A stretch of DNA of 64,000 nt from Phycisphaerae bacterium (GTDB lineage Bacteria > Planctomycetota > Phycisphaerae > Phycisphaerales > UBA1924), in NCBI GenBank assembly GCA_022180725.1, contig BQMO01000009.1, positions 62,001 through 126,000 of the forward strand, in the 5' to 3' direction. Numbering within the stretch: the stretch's first letter is position 1; every line of letters starts with the position of its first letter. Positions 51,837 through 61,568 of this stretch are shown here, piece by piece. The position numbers were made by a program, and so were the translations under genes. The notes under the pieces were generated by a model that made no database searches, was not told the origin of the DNA, and saw nothing but the letters and a program-made list of their open reading frames with translations.

Positions 51837-52535
51837 CTAGGGAAGGTCGAACATCAGGACCTCCGCCTCGCCCGGCGCGACGATCTCGACGACCGTCTCG
51901 CCTTCGATCGCCGCCCCGTCCCCCTCGCGGAGCGGTTGACCGTTGACCGTCACCGATCCGGCGGCCGCCTGGACCCAGGCCTTTCGGCCGGTCGCGAGTT
52001 CGTGCCGCACGCGCGAGCCCTTCCCCAGCACGCTCCGATACAACGAGGCGTCCTGGTGGATGGGGATGGACCCGTCGCGCCCGTCCGGCGAGACGACGAG
52101 CCGCAACTGATCACGTCGGGACTCTATCGGAAAGTGCTTCTGCTCGTAGCGCGGTTCCACACCTCGAACCGCCGGCCTGATCCAGACCTGGTAGAGATGG
52201 ACATGATCGGTGCTGCTGTCGTTGAACTCGCTGTGGAAGACGCCTCGCCCGGCGGACATGCGCTGCACGTCTCCGGGACGGATGACCCCCCCGCCGCCGG
52301 AGCTGTCCCGGTGGCGCAGGGCGCCGTCGAGCACGACGGTGATGATCTCCATGTCGCGGTGCGGGTGCTCGCCGAAGCCCTGCCCCGGGGCGACGACGTC
52401 GTCGTTGATCACACGGAGCACGGAGAAGCCCATGTGGGCGGGGTCGTGGTACTCGCCGAAGGAGAAGGTGTGGGCCGTGCGCAGCCACCCGAAGTCGAAC
52501 GTGCCGCGGTCCTCGGCCTTGCGAACGGTGATCAT
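51837..52535 (-). CDS. Pirin-family bicupin (quercetinase-like)
   Basis: The 232-aa protein has the pirin N-terminal cupin with metal ligands in GFGEHPHRDME and in GVFHSEFN, and the opening RTAHTFSFGEYHDP. Bacterial pirins bind Fe and some oxidise flavonols or act as redox sensors. GGGAGG lies 6 nt before ATG 52535. The neighbouring marR gene and an inverted repeat in the spacer suggest regulation of this gene by MarR. Confidence 0.93.
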   Translation of the reverse strand: MITVRKAEDRGTFDFGWLRTAHTFSFGEYHDPAHMGFSVLRVINDDVVAPGQGFGEHPHRDMEIITVVLDGALRHRDSSGGGGVIRPGDVQRMSAGRGVFHSEFNDSSTDHVHLYQVWIRPAVRGVEPRYEQKHFPIESRRDQLRLVVSPDGRDGSIPIHQDASLYRSVLGKGSRVRHELATGRKAWVQAAAGSVTVNGQPLREGDGAAIEGETVVEIVAPGEAEVLMFDLP

Positions 52536-52582
52536 GATGAACCTCCCGAACAGGCCCGCCCCGGTGCGGAACAGATACCTGG

Positions 52583-52601
52583 TACAACAACTACTGTTGA
52601 A
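52583..52601. promoter_or_regulatory. Imperfect inverted repeat upstream of pirin
   Basis: CAACA and TGTTG flank a 5-nt spacer at 52585-52599, inside an AT-rich stretch of the marR-pirin spacer. On the minus strand TTCAAC and TATCTG spaced by 18 nt could be the promoter. It only loosely resembles the palindrome in front of marR. Confidence 0.3.
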
Positions 52602-52642
52602 ACATTCATAAGGTTCGCGCCCGCGGGCCCGGCGCACGCCGA

Positions 52643-53128
52643 TTATTCCCCGGGAGGCCGCCTCGCCTTGGCGAGCAGCCCCGTCAGGGTCCGCAGTTCC
52701 GCACGGGTCAGGTGCCCGAGCAATCGGGCGTGCAGATCGAGCGTGGAGCGGTCGAGCGCGGCCAGGCGCGCCAGCCCCGCGGGAGTAATCCGCGCCGTCA
52801 CCACGCGCCGATCGGCCATCTCGCGCGTCCGCGCGACCAGCCCGCGCGACTCCAGCCGGTCCAGCAGCCGCGTCACGTCGGGGACGCGCGTCACCATGTG
52901 CTCGGCGATCTCGTGGCACGCCCGCCCGCCCGGCCCGGCGCCGCGCAGTATCCGCAGCACGTTGTATGTCGGCCCGGACAACCCGGCGCCGCGGAAGAGT
53001 TCGGCGAATGGCGCCTCGAGCACCGACGCCGTCCGCAGTACGCTCAGGTGCGCCTCCTGTTCGGGTGAATCAAATGGACGACGCTTGTGCGTTTCCACGG
53101 CGAGGGCGGACAGGCGACGGGTGGGCAT
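52643..53128 (-). CDS. MarR-family transcriptional regulator
   Basis: The 161-aa protein has the winged helix of MarR repressors: SGPTYNVLRILRGAGPGG, EIAEHMVTRVPDVTRLLDRL, GLVARTREMADRRVVTARIT with the wing DRR, and C-terminal dimer helices. These proteins release DNA on binding phenolics or on oxidation. ATG 53128 is used; GTG 53137 is possible. A palindrome overlapping its promoter suggests self-regulation, and the pirin gene follows 107 nt downstream. Confidence 0.92.
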   Translation of the reverse strand: MPTRRLSALAVETHKRRPFDSPEQEAHLSVLRTASVLEAPFAELFRGAGLSGPTYNVLRILRGAGPGGRACHEIAEHMVTRVPDVTRLLDRLESRGLVARTREMADRRVVTARITPAGLARLAALDRSTLDLHARLLGHLTRAELRTLTGLLAKARRPPGE

Positions 53129-53137
53129 GGGTCTCAC

Positions 53138-53181
53138 AGCGTAGCCACGCCGCCAAGACTTGTCATCACAACCTTTGTGAT
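53138..53181 (-). promoter_or_regulatory. marR promoter with overlapping palindromic operator
   Basis: On the minus strand ATGACA (53161-53166) and TACGCT (53138-53143) are spaced by 17 nt. A perfect 7-bp inverted repeat, ATCACAA-AGG-TTGTGAT (53165-53181), touches the -35. Its size and symmetry fit a MarR operator. Confidence 0.55.
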
Positions 53182-53204
53182 TGCAGGAAATCGCGGACCC
53201 CCCG

Positions 53205-54419
53205 CTACACCCCTTCGAGCGCCGCCACCGCGGCCCCGGCGGCGGGGTCCTGCCCGCGTCGCGCCGGCCCCGCCTCCACGTCCGGGAGGATCCCCTGCCC
53301 TTCGGGCCGATGTCCCTTCACCGTGATGTAATCCGAGAAGGGAATCTGCACCAGAAAATCGTGAGGGAGGGGCAGGTACCGCGAGACCAGCAGCGCCCCG
53401 GCCGACTTCTGCCCGATCACCTTCGCCCCGCGCGTCTCGCGCAGCGCCCCGGCCGTCACCTCCGACGCGCTGGCCGACCCGCCGTCGATCAGCACCGCCA
53501 GGCGACCGGGGTACGGCCCCAACGGGTTGGCCGGCACACGCATCGTGTCGTCGCTCCAGCGGGCTACCGCGTGCGCGTCGAGCGGGTCGCCCCCGGTGGC
53601 CTCGGCGTACCTGACCGCGGACACGTTCGTCACCACGGTCCCGATCCCCGTGCCTTCCGGCACCAGGTACGACAGCAGGTGCAGCAGATTGGTTACCCGA
53701 CCCCCGCCGTTCCCGCGCAGATCGATGACGAGATTCGGGTACCAGAAGGCCCTTTCAAGAAGTTCGGCGACCTCCGCGGGGTCGTACCCGGTGTTGAACG
53801 TCGGAAGATGAATCATCACTGTCCGGCTCGTGAGTTCCTTGTACGTCGCCGGTTCGCGGTGCTCCGTGATGACCCGTTCGATTCGCGCTTCGACCGTGGA
53901 CCCCGAGACTTTCCGCACGCGCAGTACCGCAATCGACCCGGAGGGCCCTTCCAGATCTTCGGGGGCCGCCGCCTTCTTGCCGTCCACGTGCGTGATGACG
54001 TCGCCCGGCGCCAAACCCGCCGCCTTGGCGGGTGAGTCCGCGTCCATCCCCAGCACGCGAAGTCCGCCCTGCGCCGGACGTGTTTCGGCCCCAATGCCGA
54101 TCGTGACCGGGCGCGTGACGTTCCGCGCGACCTCGGGCGGGATCACCGCCACGTGGCTCACCCCGAACTCTTCGAGCGCTCCGTTCAGCGCCCGGGCGAA
54201 CGCCATCGAGCCCTCGGCCTCTTCCAACGCGTCGAGGTGCTTGCGAAGGTGGTTGCCGACCTTTGAAAAGTCCACCCCGGCCGCGTAGGCATGGCGGGCC
54301 AAGACGTCGCTCAACGCGCTCACCACTTCATGCTTGGCCTCGGCGTCGAGCGACTCCGGCTGCGCTCGGCTCGGCAGCGCGATGGCCAGCAGCACCGTGA
54401 TCATCGCCCACCCGCGCAT
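53205..54419 (-). CDS. Exported S41 (C-terminal processing) peptidase
   Basis: The 404-aa protein has a signal peptide (MRGWAMITVLLAIALPSRA) and a PDZ domain (~115-165, with MDADSPAKAAGLAPGDVITHVDG). The S41 core carries the likely catalytic Ser in DGGSASASEVTAGALRET and Lys in GQKSAGALLVSRYL. Such enzymes trim or degrade periplasmic proteins. Its ATG directly follows the mqnA stop (TGAATG), so both are probably on one transcript, although the functions look unrelated. Confidence 0.9.
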   Translation of the reverse strand: MRGWAMITVLLAIALPSRAQPESLDAEAKHEVVSALSDVLARHAYAAGVDFSKVGNHLRKHLDALEEAEGSMAFARALNGALEEFGVSHVAVIPPEVARNVTRPVTIGIGAETRPAQGGLRVLGMDADSPAKAAGLAPGDVITHVDGKKAAAPEDLEGPSGSIAVLRVRKVSGSTVEARIERVITEHREPATYKELTSRTVMIHLPTFNTGYDPAEVAELLERAFWYPNLVIDLRGNGGGRVTNLLHLLSYLVPEGTGIGTVVTNVSAVRYAEATGGDPLDAHAVARWSDDTMRVPANPLGPYPGRLAVLIDGGSASASEVTAGALRETRGAKVIGQKSAGALLVSRYLPLPHDFLVQIPFSDYITVKGHRPEGQGILPDVEAGPARRGQDPAAGAAVAALEGV

Positions 54420-55280
54420 TCAGCCCTCCACCGCGGCGTACGGCTCGCACCACGCGATGGTTCGCTCGGGTAGCAGCCCGCGCGACGCGGCTTCGGCGAT
54501 GAACCGCGTCGCGCCGCGCCGGGCGGCTTGATCCAGGTCAAACCGCAACAGCCCCCCGAGGTACCGATCCGCCCGGTCCACCGGCCAGCGCGCCGACGGC
54601 GCATGCATCGCCGCGACCCACCCCAGCCGCGTCGCGTTGTGCCGGCGCTGACGGTCTAGCAAGGCCGCGGCGGTGCGGACGGTCGGCGATTCGGCCTCAT
54701 CTGAGCGGCACATCCACGCGGCGTATACGAACGGCAGCCCCGTCCACGCCTTCCACGCCTCGCCCAGGTCCAGTTGGAACGGGTACCGGTTGGCGGGGGG
54801 CGGGTCGGTCGCCACCTTGTCCCCGATGAGCAGCACCGTGGGAGGCCAGGCCTCGTCCAGCGGACGCGCGTCGACGGGCGCGCCCGGCGTAACGCGCTCT
54901 CGTGCGTCGAACGGCACGACCTCGACGCGACGCCCGAAGTGTTGATGGAGCACCAGCCGCGCCAGCACCACCGACGTGTGACTGTCCGTGTCCGCATGCA
55001 GCACCGACACGTCCTCGAACGGCACGGACGAGAACACCCGCACCGTCAGCGTCGGCCCGTCGCACCCGATCATCCCCGCTTGCAGCACCGTGAGCGGGAC
55101 GGGCGCCGCAACGGCGTCCACGATCGAGGCTAACCCGACGTCGGCCTCGCCCGAGGCCAGCAGGTCCACGATGCGCGATGGGACCGTGGGGATCAGCGTC
55201 AGACCTTGAACATGCTCCAATCCCTCGACGAGGGGGGCCGTGTTGAGGTAGCGCACGCAGGCAATGCGGCAGGAGTCCAT
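54420..55280 (-). CDS. mqnA: Chorismate dehydratase MqnA (futalosine pathway)
   Basis: MqnA converts chorismate to 3-enolpyruvylbenzoate, the entry step of the futalosine route to menaquinone. The 286-aa protein begins CRIACVRYLNTAPLVEG, then IPTVPSRIVDLLASGEADVGLASIVDA, typical of the periplasmic-binding-like MqnA fold. The middle LLIGDKVAT and FVYAAWMCRS regions also fit. ATG 55280 is preceded by TAAACT at 6 nt. Other mqn genes are not in the window. Confidence 0.88.
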   Translation of the reverse strand: MDSCRIACVRYLNTAPLVEGLEHVQGLTLIPTVPSRIVDLLASGEADVGLASIVDAVAAPVPLTVLQAGMIGCDGPTLTVRVFSSVPFEDVSVLHADTDSHTSVVLARLVLHQHFGRRVEVVPFDARERVTPGAPVDARPLDEAWPPTVLLIGDKVATDPPPANRYPFQLDLGEAWKAWTGLPFVYAAWMCRSDEAESPTVRTAAALLDRQRRHNATRLGWVAAMHAPSARWPVDRADRYLGGLLRFDLDQAARRGATRFIAEAASRGLLPERTIAWCEPYAAVEG

Positions 55281-55286
55281 GGCCAA

Positions 55287-55292
55287 AGTTTA
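55287..55292 (-). promoter_or_regulatory. Putative -10 hexamer TAAACT for mqnA
   Basis: On the minus strand TAAACT ends 6 nt before the ATG at 55280, in the 40-nt gap after pstB. This suggests mqnA is not only read through from the pst operon. Confidence 0.4.
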
Positions 55293-55320
55293 GGACGCCG
55301 AGCGAATCGCGCCGGCACGA

Positions 55321-56219
<899 letters not shown>

Positions 56220-56223
<4 letters not shown>

Positions 56224-57134
56224 CACTTGACCCTCCGCCGCACCCGCGCCCGGATCACGATCGCCACCAGGTTCATGCTCAGCGTCGCCGCCATCAGCAC
56301 GATCCCCGCCGCCGCGGCGTTGGCCGCAAAGTCGTCCCCGGGCCGGCTCACCCAGTTGAACATCTGGATCGGGAGCACCGTGAACGGAGACATCAGCCAC
56401 TCCGTCGGGCCGACCACGCGACCCTCGACCGTTGAGAACGGCGCCGGCGGCAGGAAGGCGATGTACGTCAGCGCCCCGATGGTCACCAGCGGCGCCGTTT
56501 CCCCGATCGCCCGCGATAGCGCGATGATTACCCCCGTCGAGATGCCTCCCGACGAGTACGGCAACAGATGGTCCTTCACCACCTGCCAACGCGTGGCACC
56601 CAGGGCGTACGCAGCCTCTCGCATGTGCTGGGGAATAGCCCGGATGGCCTCGCGGGTCGCGACGATGACGATCGGGAGAATCAGGAACGCCAGCGTCACG
56701 CCCCCGGTCAGGATGGATTGACCGAAGCGGAACTGGTACACGAGCAGGCCCAGGGCCATCAGCCCATAGATGATCGACGGCACGCCCGCGAGGTTCGCGA
56801 TGTTGACCTCGATCAGGCTGGTAAACCAGTTCTTGCGGGCGTACTCCTCGAGATACACACCGGCGGCGACGCCGAGCGGAATGGCCGTAGCCGCGGTCAC
56901 CAGCATGACCAGCACCGACCCCACCCACGCCGAGAGAATCCCCGCCTTGGCGGCCCGGCGCGAGGGGAACGATGTGAGGAAGTCCAGGTTCAGCCGCGGC
57001 AAGCCCGCCGCCAGCAGGTTGTACAGCAGCACCGCCAGCGTCCCCAGGCAGATGATGGTCAGCGTCAGCCCGACCAGGAAGAAGACCCGGTCGTGCAGGC
57101 GGCCTTTCGCGATGACTTGCTCGGTCGTCAGCAT
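56220..57134 (-). CDS. pstA: Phosphate ABC transporter permease PstA
   Basis: The 304-aa permease has about six membrane helices and the EAA-type coupling motif in [41 protein letters not shown] is characteristic of PstA. ATG 57134 is used; a GTG at 57146 is possible. It pairs with PstC to form the membrane channel and is coupled to pstB by overlap. Confidence 0.95.
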
Positions 57135-57171
57135 CTCATGTCCCACGTTTCACGCCGTGCACGTGCGTCTT

Positions 57172-58110
57172 CTAGTACACCTGCCGATACCGCTTCTTCA
57201 GCCATGCGCCAAGGAGGTTGAACGCGAGCGTCATGAAGAACAGGGTGATGCCCGCGGCGAAGATGGTCTGATACTCGATGGACCCGTGCGGGAGGTCGCC
57301 CATGCTCACCTGCACGATGTACGCCGTGATGGTGGCGGCCCCCTCGGTCGGATCGAAGGTGAGTTTCGGCTGGTTTCCCGCGGCGATGGCGACGATCATC
57401 GTCTCGCCCACCGCCCGCGAGATCGCCAGGATGTACGACGCGGCGATGCCCGACAGGGCCGCGGGAAAGACGACGCGCAAGGCCGTCGTCAGCCGGTTGG
57501 CCCCCATGCCGTACGACCCCTCGCGCAGCAGCATGGGCACCGCCCGCATCGCGTCCTCCGACAAACTGGAGACGTACGGCACGATCATCAGGCCCATGAC
57601 GATGCCCGCCGCGAGCATGTTGAACAGCGGCAGGTCGGGGTTCAGCCGCTGCATCGCCGGCGCGATCACCGTGATCGCGAAGTACCCGTACACCACCGTG
57701 GGCACGGCGCTGAGCAGCTCCAGCACCGGCTTGATGATCTCGCGGACGCGCGGCGAGACGAACTCGCTGAGCCAGAAGGCGATCGCCGTCCCGATCGGCA
57801 GCGCGACGCACACGGCGATCAGCGTGGTCATCAGCGTGCCGCTCACCAGCGGCATGATCCCGAAGTGCTTGTCCGAGAAGAGCGGCGTCCACTGGCGGTC
57901 GGTCAGAAAGCCCCGGAGCGTCACCTCCTCGTGCGCGAAAAAAGGAATGGCCTCGGAAAAGAGGACGTACACGATTCCCGCGGTGATGAACACCGAAAAG
58001 ACCGCCGCCAGAAGCAGCCCGAACTCGATCATCCGCTCCACCGGCCGCGCGCGCGTCGCCGCCTGCACCGAAAGCACGCGGGCACGGATTGGAACGGCAA
58101 GGTGGGTCAT
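57172..58110 (-). CDS. pstC: Phosphate ABC transporter permease PstC
   Basis: The 312-aa permease has six likely helices; LLSAVPTVVYGYFAITVIAP and LREGSYGMGANRLTTALRVV (coupling loop) identify it as PstC. A hydrophilic loop after the first helix includes FLTDRQWTPLF. ATG 58110 is chosen; the next upstream in-frame codon is a TTG with no support. The gap to pstS is 70 nt. Confidence 0.94.
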   Translation of the reverse strand: MTHLAVPIRARVLSVQAATRARPVERMIEFGLLLAAVFSVFITAGIVYVLFSEAIPFFAHEEVTLRGFLTDRQWTPLFSDKHFGIMPLVSGTLMTTLIAVCVALPIGTAIAFWLSEFVSPRVREIIKPVLELLSAVPTVVYGYFAITVIAPAMQRLNPDLPLFNMLAAGIVMGLMIVPYVSSLSEDAMRAVPMLLREGSYGMGANRLTTALRVVFPAALSGIAASYILAISRAVGETMIVAIAAGNQPKLTFDPTEGAATITAYIVQVSMGDLPHGSIEYQTIFAAGITLFFMTLAFNLLGAWLKKRYRQVY

Positions 58111-58180
58111 GCACCAAGTAAAACGGGAAGGCGCCGTCAAACGCCCTCCCGCAGGATACCAGAACCATCGGCCCGGCGGG

Positions 58181-59173
58181 TTACTTGGCCTCGCGGGCCA
58201 GAATGTCCTCGATCTTCATCCCCACCGCCGCCTCGCCCCCGAACACGCTCCCGGTCTGCATCTTGGCGAACCGGCTGGTGATGATCTCGTACGCCGCGTC
58301 GGGCAGCGGCACATACTTCACCTCGGTGGTCAGTTCCTTGGCGTGCGCCAGGAAGAACTCGACGAACTTGCGGACCTCCGGTCGCGTCTCGACGGACTTC
58401 TTATTCACGTAGATGAACAGCGGGCGCGACAGCGGGGCGTACGAACCGTTCAGCACGTTCGCGGTCGTGGGCGATACCGGCCCGGTGGTGGCCTTGTTCT
58501 TGTCCCACGCGACATTCACGGCGGTGAGCTTGTCCTTGTGCGCCAGGTAGTACGACATGCCGAAGTAGCCCAGGGCGAACTTCGAGCCTTCCACGCCCTT
58601 GACCAGCGTGTTGTCGTCTTCCGATGGCGTGTAATCCCCGCGCGAGGCCTTGGCCTTGCCGTTCACCGCCTCGGTGAAGTACTCGAACGTGCCCGAGTCG
58701 GCCCCGGGGCCGAAGAGTTGAATCTCGGCATCGGGCCAGGCCGGGTTGATCTGGTTCCACTTCGTGATCTTCGCCTGCGCCTCCGGCTCCCACATCTTCT
58801 TCAGGTCGGCGACCGTCATGTTCGTCGCCCAGGTGTTGCTCTTGTTGATGACGATCGTGAGGGCGTCGAACGCAACGGGCAGTTCGATGAACTCCACGCC
58901 GTTCTTCGCGCACTCGTCGATCTCTTCCTTCTTGATCGGGCGCGACGCGCTCGAGATATCCGTCTCGCCGCGGGTGAACTTCTTGAAGCCCCCGCCCGTG
59001 CCGGAGATGCCCACCGTCACCTTGATACCCTTGTTCGCCGCCTGGAAATCCTCGGCCACCGCCTCGGTGATGGGGTACACCGTGCTGGAGCCGTCCACCT
59101 TCACTACCTGGGTCTGGGCGTGAGTGGCCATCGGCACAGCGAGCGCGGCGGCCAGGAGCAAAGTTCGAGTCAT
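58181..59173 (-). CDS. pstS: Phosphate-binding protein PstS
   Basis: The 330-aa exported protein captures phosphate for PstCAB. It has a signal peptide ([19 protein letters not shown]), then [16 protein letters not shown] and [16 protein letters not shown], which hold the phosphate-contacting Ser/Thr/Gly residues. [15 protein letters not shown] follows. GAGGAA lies 7 nt before ATG 59173. No phoU, phoR or phoB is in the window, and no convincing Pho box was found in the 166-nt upstream spacer, which holds no gene. Confidence 0.95.
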   Translation of the reverse strand: MTRTLLLAAALAVPMATHAQTQVVKVDGSSTVYPITEAVAEDFQAANKGIKVTVGISGTGGGFKKFTRGETDISSASRPIKKEEIDECAKNGVEFIELPVAFDALTIVINKSNTWATNMTVADLKKMWEPEAQAKITKWNQINPAWPDAEIQLFGPGADSGTFEYFTEAVNGKAKASRGDYTPSEDDNTLVKGVEGSKFALGYFGMSYYLAHKDKLTAVNVAWDKNKATTGPVSPTTANVLNGSYAPLSRPLFIYVNKKSVETRPEVRKFVEFFLAHAKELTTEVKYVPLPDAAYEIITSRFAKMQTGSVFGGEAAVGMKIEDILAREAK

Positions 59174-59339
59174 GGAATGATTCCTCGGGTTGAGCCTGCC
59201 CGTGATCCGCCGCCACACGCGCCGAAATCACCGGCATTCATGCGGTACTTCCTGATGCCCGAACGGTACCGTCCGACTCTTGAAAGTCGTGTTCCCAATC
59301 ATGAAGGTTGCGCAAAACCAGTCCGCGGAACGGGGGGTG

Positions 59340-61478
59340 TTAGGGGGCCATCGCGCGCGGAGGGAATGGCCTCCCGATCCTGCCGATGCCGGTCATCATG
59401 ATGAGTGTGGAAAGGCCCCACCAGGGCATGATGTAGCGGTCCGTCCCGGCGTAATAGAGCACAGGGAGCGCCACGACGTGCGCGATGACGATCAGCGCCA
59501 TGCCCGACAGAGCGACCTCTCGGCGAAGGAACAGACGGCCCGCCGCGATGAGAAACAGCACGGAAATAATGGGCCGGATCAGGCGGGCCACGTCCCACGC
59601 GACTCCCAGCATTGCCGCGTTCATGCTGCCCCGAGTATCGATAGCATTGTTTCCGCGCGCCAAACCCTCGCGGAGGTCCATAGGAAGGTAGGTATACGGC
59701 CCGCGGAGCGTGAACGGCTTATGGTCCGTAGGTCGGCCGATGAAGTCGCGAACGAGGGCGAAGGAATAGCCGCGGAAGTATCCGGGCCTGCGTACATGGA
59801 AACCCATGAGCGAGACGATGGCCTTTGGCACGATCTCGGCGTGTTTATCAGGGAGTCTGTCGCGCGATTCTCGGGCCGAAACACCGCCGCGGATATCCCG
59901 CGCGCGCTCGAACTTCGCACCGGCGGGTACGGGATAGGTAGGGCATTCACCCAGATAATGGGTGAACTCGAACTCATTGACCGGTCGGGCGGCCATGCGC
60001 CGACGGAGGCGCTGGGCTTCCTCGAAGGAAAAGACCGCGGTCTGGTTCCAGTCCGCCAGGCCGTTGTCCCAGGTGCGGATGGCGCGATGCCACCCGGGGC
60101 CCACCGTGTACGCCCACACGCCGAAGGTCCGATGCACGTGCACGTACATGGGGAGCAGTACGGCGAACCCGGCGACGAGGCACGCCGCGCCGACGGCGAT
60201 CGCCCCGGGCCATGACACGGCCCGCAGCGCGGCCCACACGAGGTAGGCCGGCGCGAGCACGAGTGCGATCTGGAAGTTCCCCCGCACCAGCGTCGCGACA
60301 CCGAGGAAGACGCCTAATCCGGTCGAGACGGCCAGCAGCCGGACAACGCCCGGGGGTCTTTCCGCACGGCAGCGATCCTCGAACCGCACCATGAGATACA
60401 ACAGCAGCATGACGATGAACGTCGTGAGGCACTCGGCGAGCACGTGCCGCTGCCACACGATCAGCATCGGGTCGCACGCCGTCACCAGCATCCCCACCCA
60501 CGCCCACCGCGCCGACACGCGGCGCCGCAAGGCTGCCCGTGCCACCCACGGCGTTGCCATCGCCAGCACCAAGTGCAGCACGCCGATGGGCACGGTGTAG
60601 TCACCCCCCAGCCCCACCAGCGGCGCCACCAGCGCGGCGTAGCCCGGCAAGCGCCACCCGTCGTAATGACGAATCGAAGGATCCTCCAGCAACTTAAGCG
60701 CCAGCGCGATGTACGCCACACCGTCGCCTTCGATGAGCATCGGCGCCCACGCGAACATCCAGGCCGGCACAATAAACGTCGCGCCGATGGCGAGCGCGGC
60801 GAGCACGGGGTGCCGCCGGGGCATGGGGTCGCGCGGCGGGGGGATGCGGTCGGCCACACGGTCCCACAGACAGATGACCATCCACACCGCCCACGCCGCG
60901 GCGAGCACCACAAACACCAGTACGACCATTCCCACGTACACCCACAGCGTGTCCGACCAGGGACGCGGCGGAATAGGTAGGTTCAGCCGCCCCGACGCCG
61001 CGTCGAGCACGATCCAGCCTTCTTCGGTAACATGGGCCGCGTCCCCCACTTCGATGGGCGCGTTTGGTGTGGTGGCGGGACGGTCGAGGTCGAAGAGGCG
61101 TGTGAAGTAGGCGAGCCGTGTGACCCGAATGGCCCCCCCCGCCCCACCCTCCCACGACAGAGTGATTTCGCGGATGGGATACGTTGGCAGGCGACGGAGA
61201 AATGGCTTCGGTTTCTCGATCGTGACCGCGGAGTTGTCGGTCGACGTCAGGTCGCGCAGGTCCAACCAGTATCCCGTGCGCGGGCGGGCCGAGTCCACGG
61301 GGGTCCACTCCAGCGCCCACGGACGAGGGACATCGCGCGTTTCGATCGAGAATCCGATATTCCGCACCACGAACCACTTCAGACCCCATGGCACCATCGC
61401 CGCACCGAACAGCCATGGCAGGAGGACCAGGAGCATCGCTCCCTGCCGCCGTGTCAACGTGAAGTGCCCCACGCGCAT
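59340..61478 (-). CDS. Polytopic membrane protein, GT-C glycosyltransferase-like
   Basis: The 712-aa protein has an N-terminal helix (~14-36), an extracytoplasmic beta-rich domain (~40-175), then about ten membrane helices. Between two of the first, an acidic loop (LIEGDGVAYIALALKLLEDP with HYDGWRLPGYAAL) resembles the catalytic first loop of GT39/PMT-like GT-C enzymes that use lipid-linked sugars. The resemblance is structural and weak; it may instead be an uncharacterised membrane protein. A TAGACT hexamer lies 6 nt before ATG 61478. Confidence 0.65.
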   Translation of the reverse strand: MRVGHFTLTRRQGAMLLVLLPWLFGAAMVPWGLKWFVVRNIGFSIETRDVPRPWALEWTPVDSARPRTGYWLDLRDLTSTDNSAVTIEKPKPFLRRLPTYPIREITLSWEGGAGGAIRVTRLAYFTRLFDLDRPATTPNAPIEVGDAAHVTEEGWIVLDAASGRLNLPIPPRPWSDTLWVYVGMVVLVFVVLAAAWAVWMVICLWDRVADRIPPPRDPMPRRHPVLAALAIGATFIVPAWMFAWAPMLIEGDGVAYIALALKLLEDPSIRHYDGWRLPGYAALVAPLVGLGGDYTVPIGVLHLVLAMATPWVARAALRRRVSARWAWVGMLVTACDPMLIVWQRHVLAECLTTFIVMLLLYLMVRFEDRCRAERPPGVVRLLAVSTGLGVFLGVATLVRGNFQIALVLAPAYLVWAALRAVSWPGAIAVGAACLVAGFAVLLPMYVHVHRTFGVWAYTVGPGWHRAIRTWDNGLADWNQTAVFSFEEAQRLRRRMAARPVNEFEFTHYLGECPTYPVPAGAKFERARDIRGGVSARESRDRLPDKHAEIVPKAIVSLMGFHVRRPGYFRGYSFALVRDFIGRPTDHKPFTLRGPYTYLPMDLREGLARGNNAIDTRGSMNAAMLGVAWDVARLIRPIISVLFLIAAGRLFLRREVALSGMALIVIAHVVALPVLYYAGTDRYIMPWWGLSTLIMMTGIGRIGRPFPPRAMAP

Positions 61479-61484
61479 GGGCCG

Positions 61485-61490
61485 AGTCTA
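61485..61490 (-). promoter_or_regulatory. Putative -10 hexamer TAGACT for the GT-C-like gene
   Basis: On the minus strand TAGACT ends 6 nt before the ATG at 61478, in the divergent spacer shared with the MFS gene. Confidence 0.4.
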
Positions 61491-61553
61491 TCGGAACCCT
61501 GCGAGGATTGCCGCCTTCGATCGGCATGGCGGTGAGAGATGGTTCATGACTCC

Positions 61554-61559
61554 TACTCT
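61554..61559 (+). promoter_or_regulatory. Putative -10 hexamer TACTCT for the MFS gene
   Basis: TACTCT ends 9 nt before the ATG at 61569. Spacing is at the long end of the series and no -35 is seen. Confidence 0.3.
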
Positions 61560-61568
61560 GCTCCCTGC

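Noticed and set aside
59174-59339. Possible Pho box upstream of pstS
   Set aside because: Read on both strands for CTGTCAT-like direct repeats at 11-nt spacing; nothing convincing was found. A near-palindrome at 59274-59287 is short and has no link to phosphate control.
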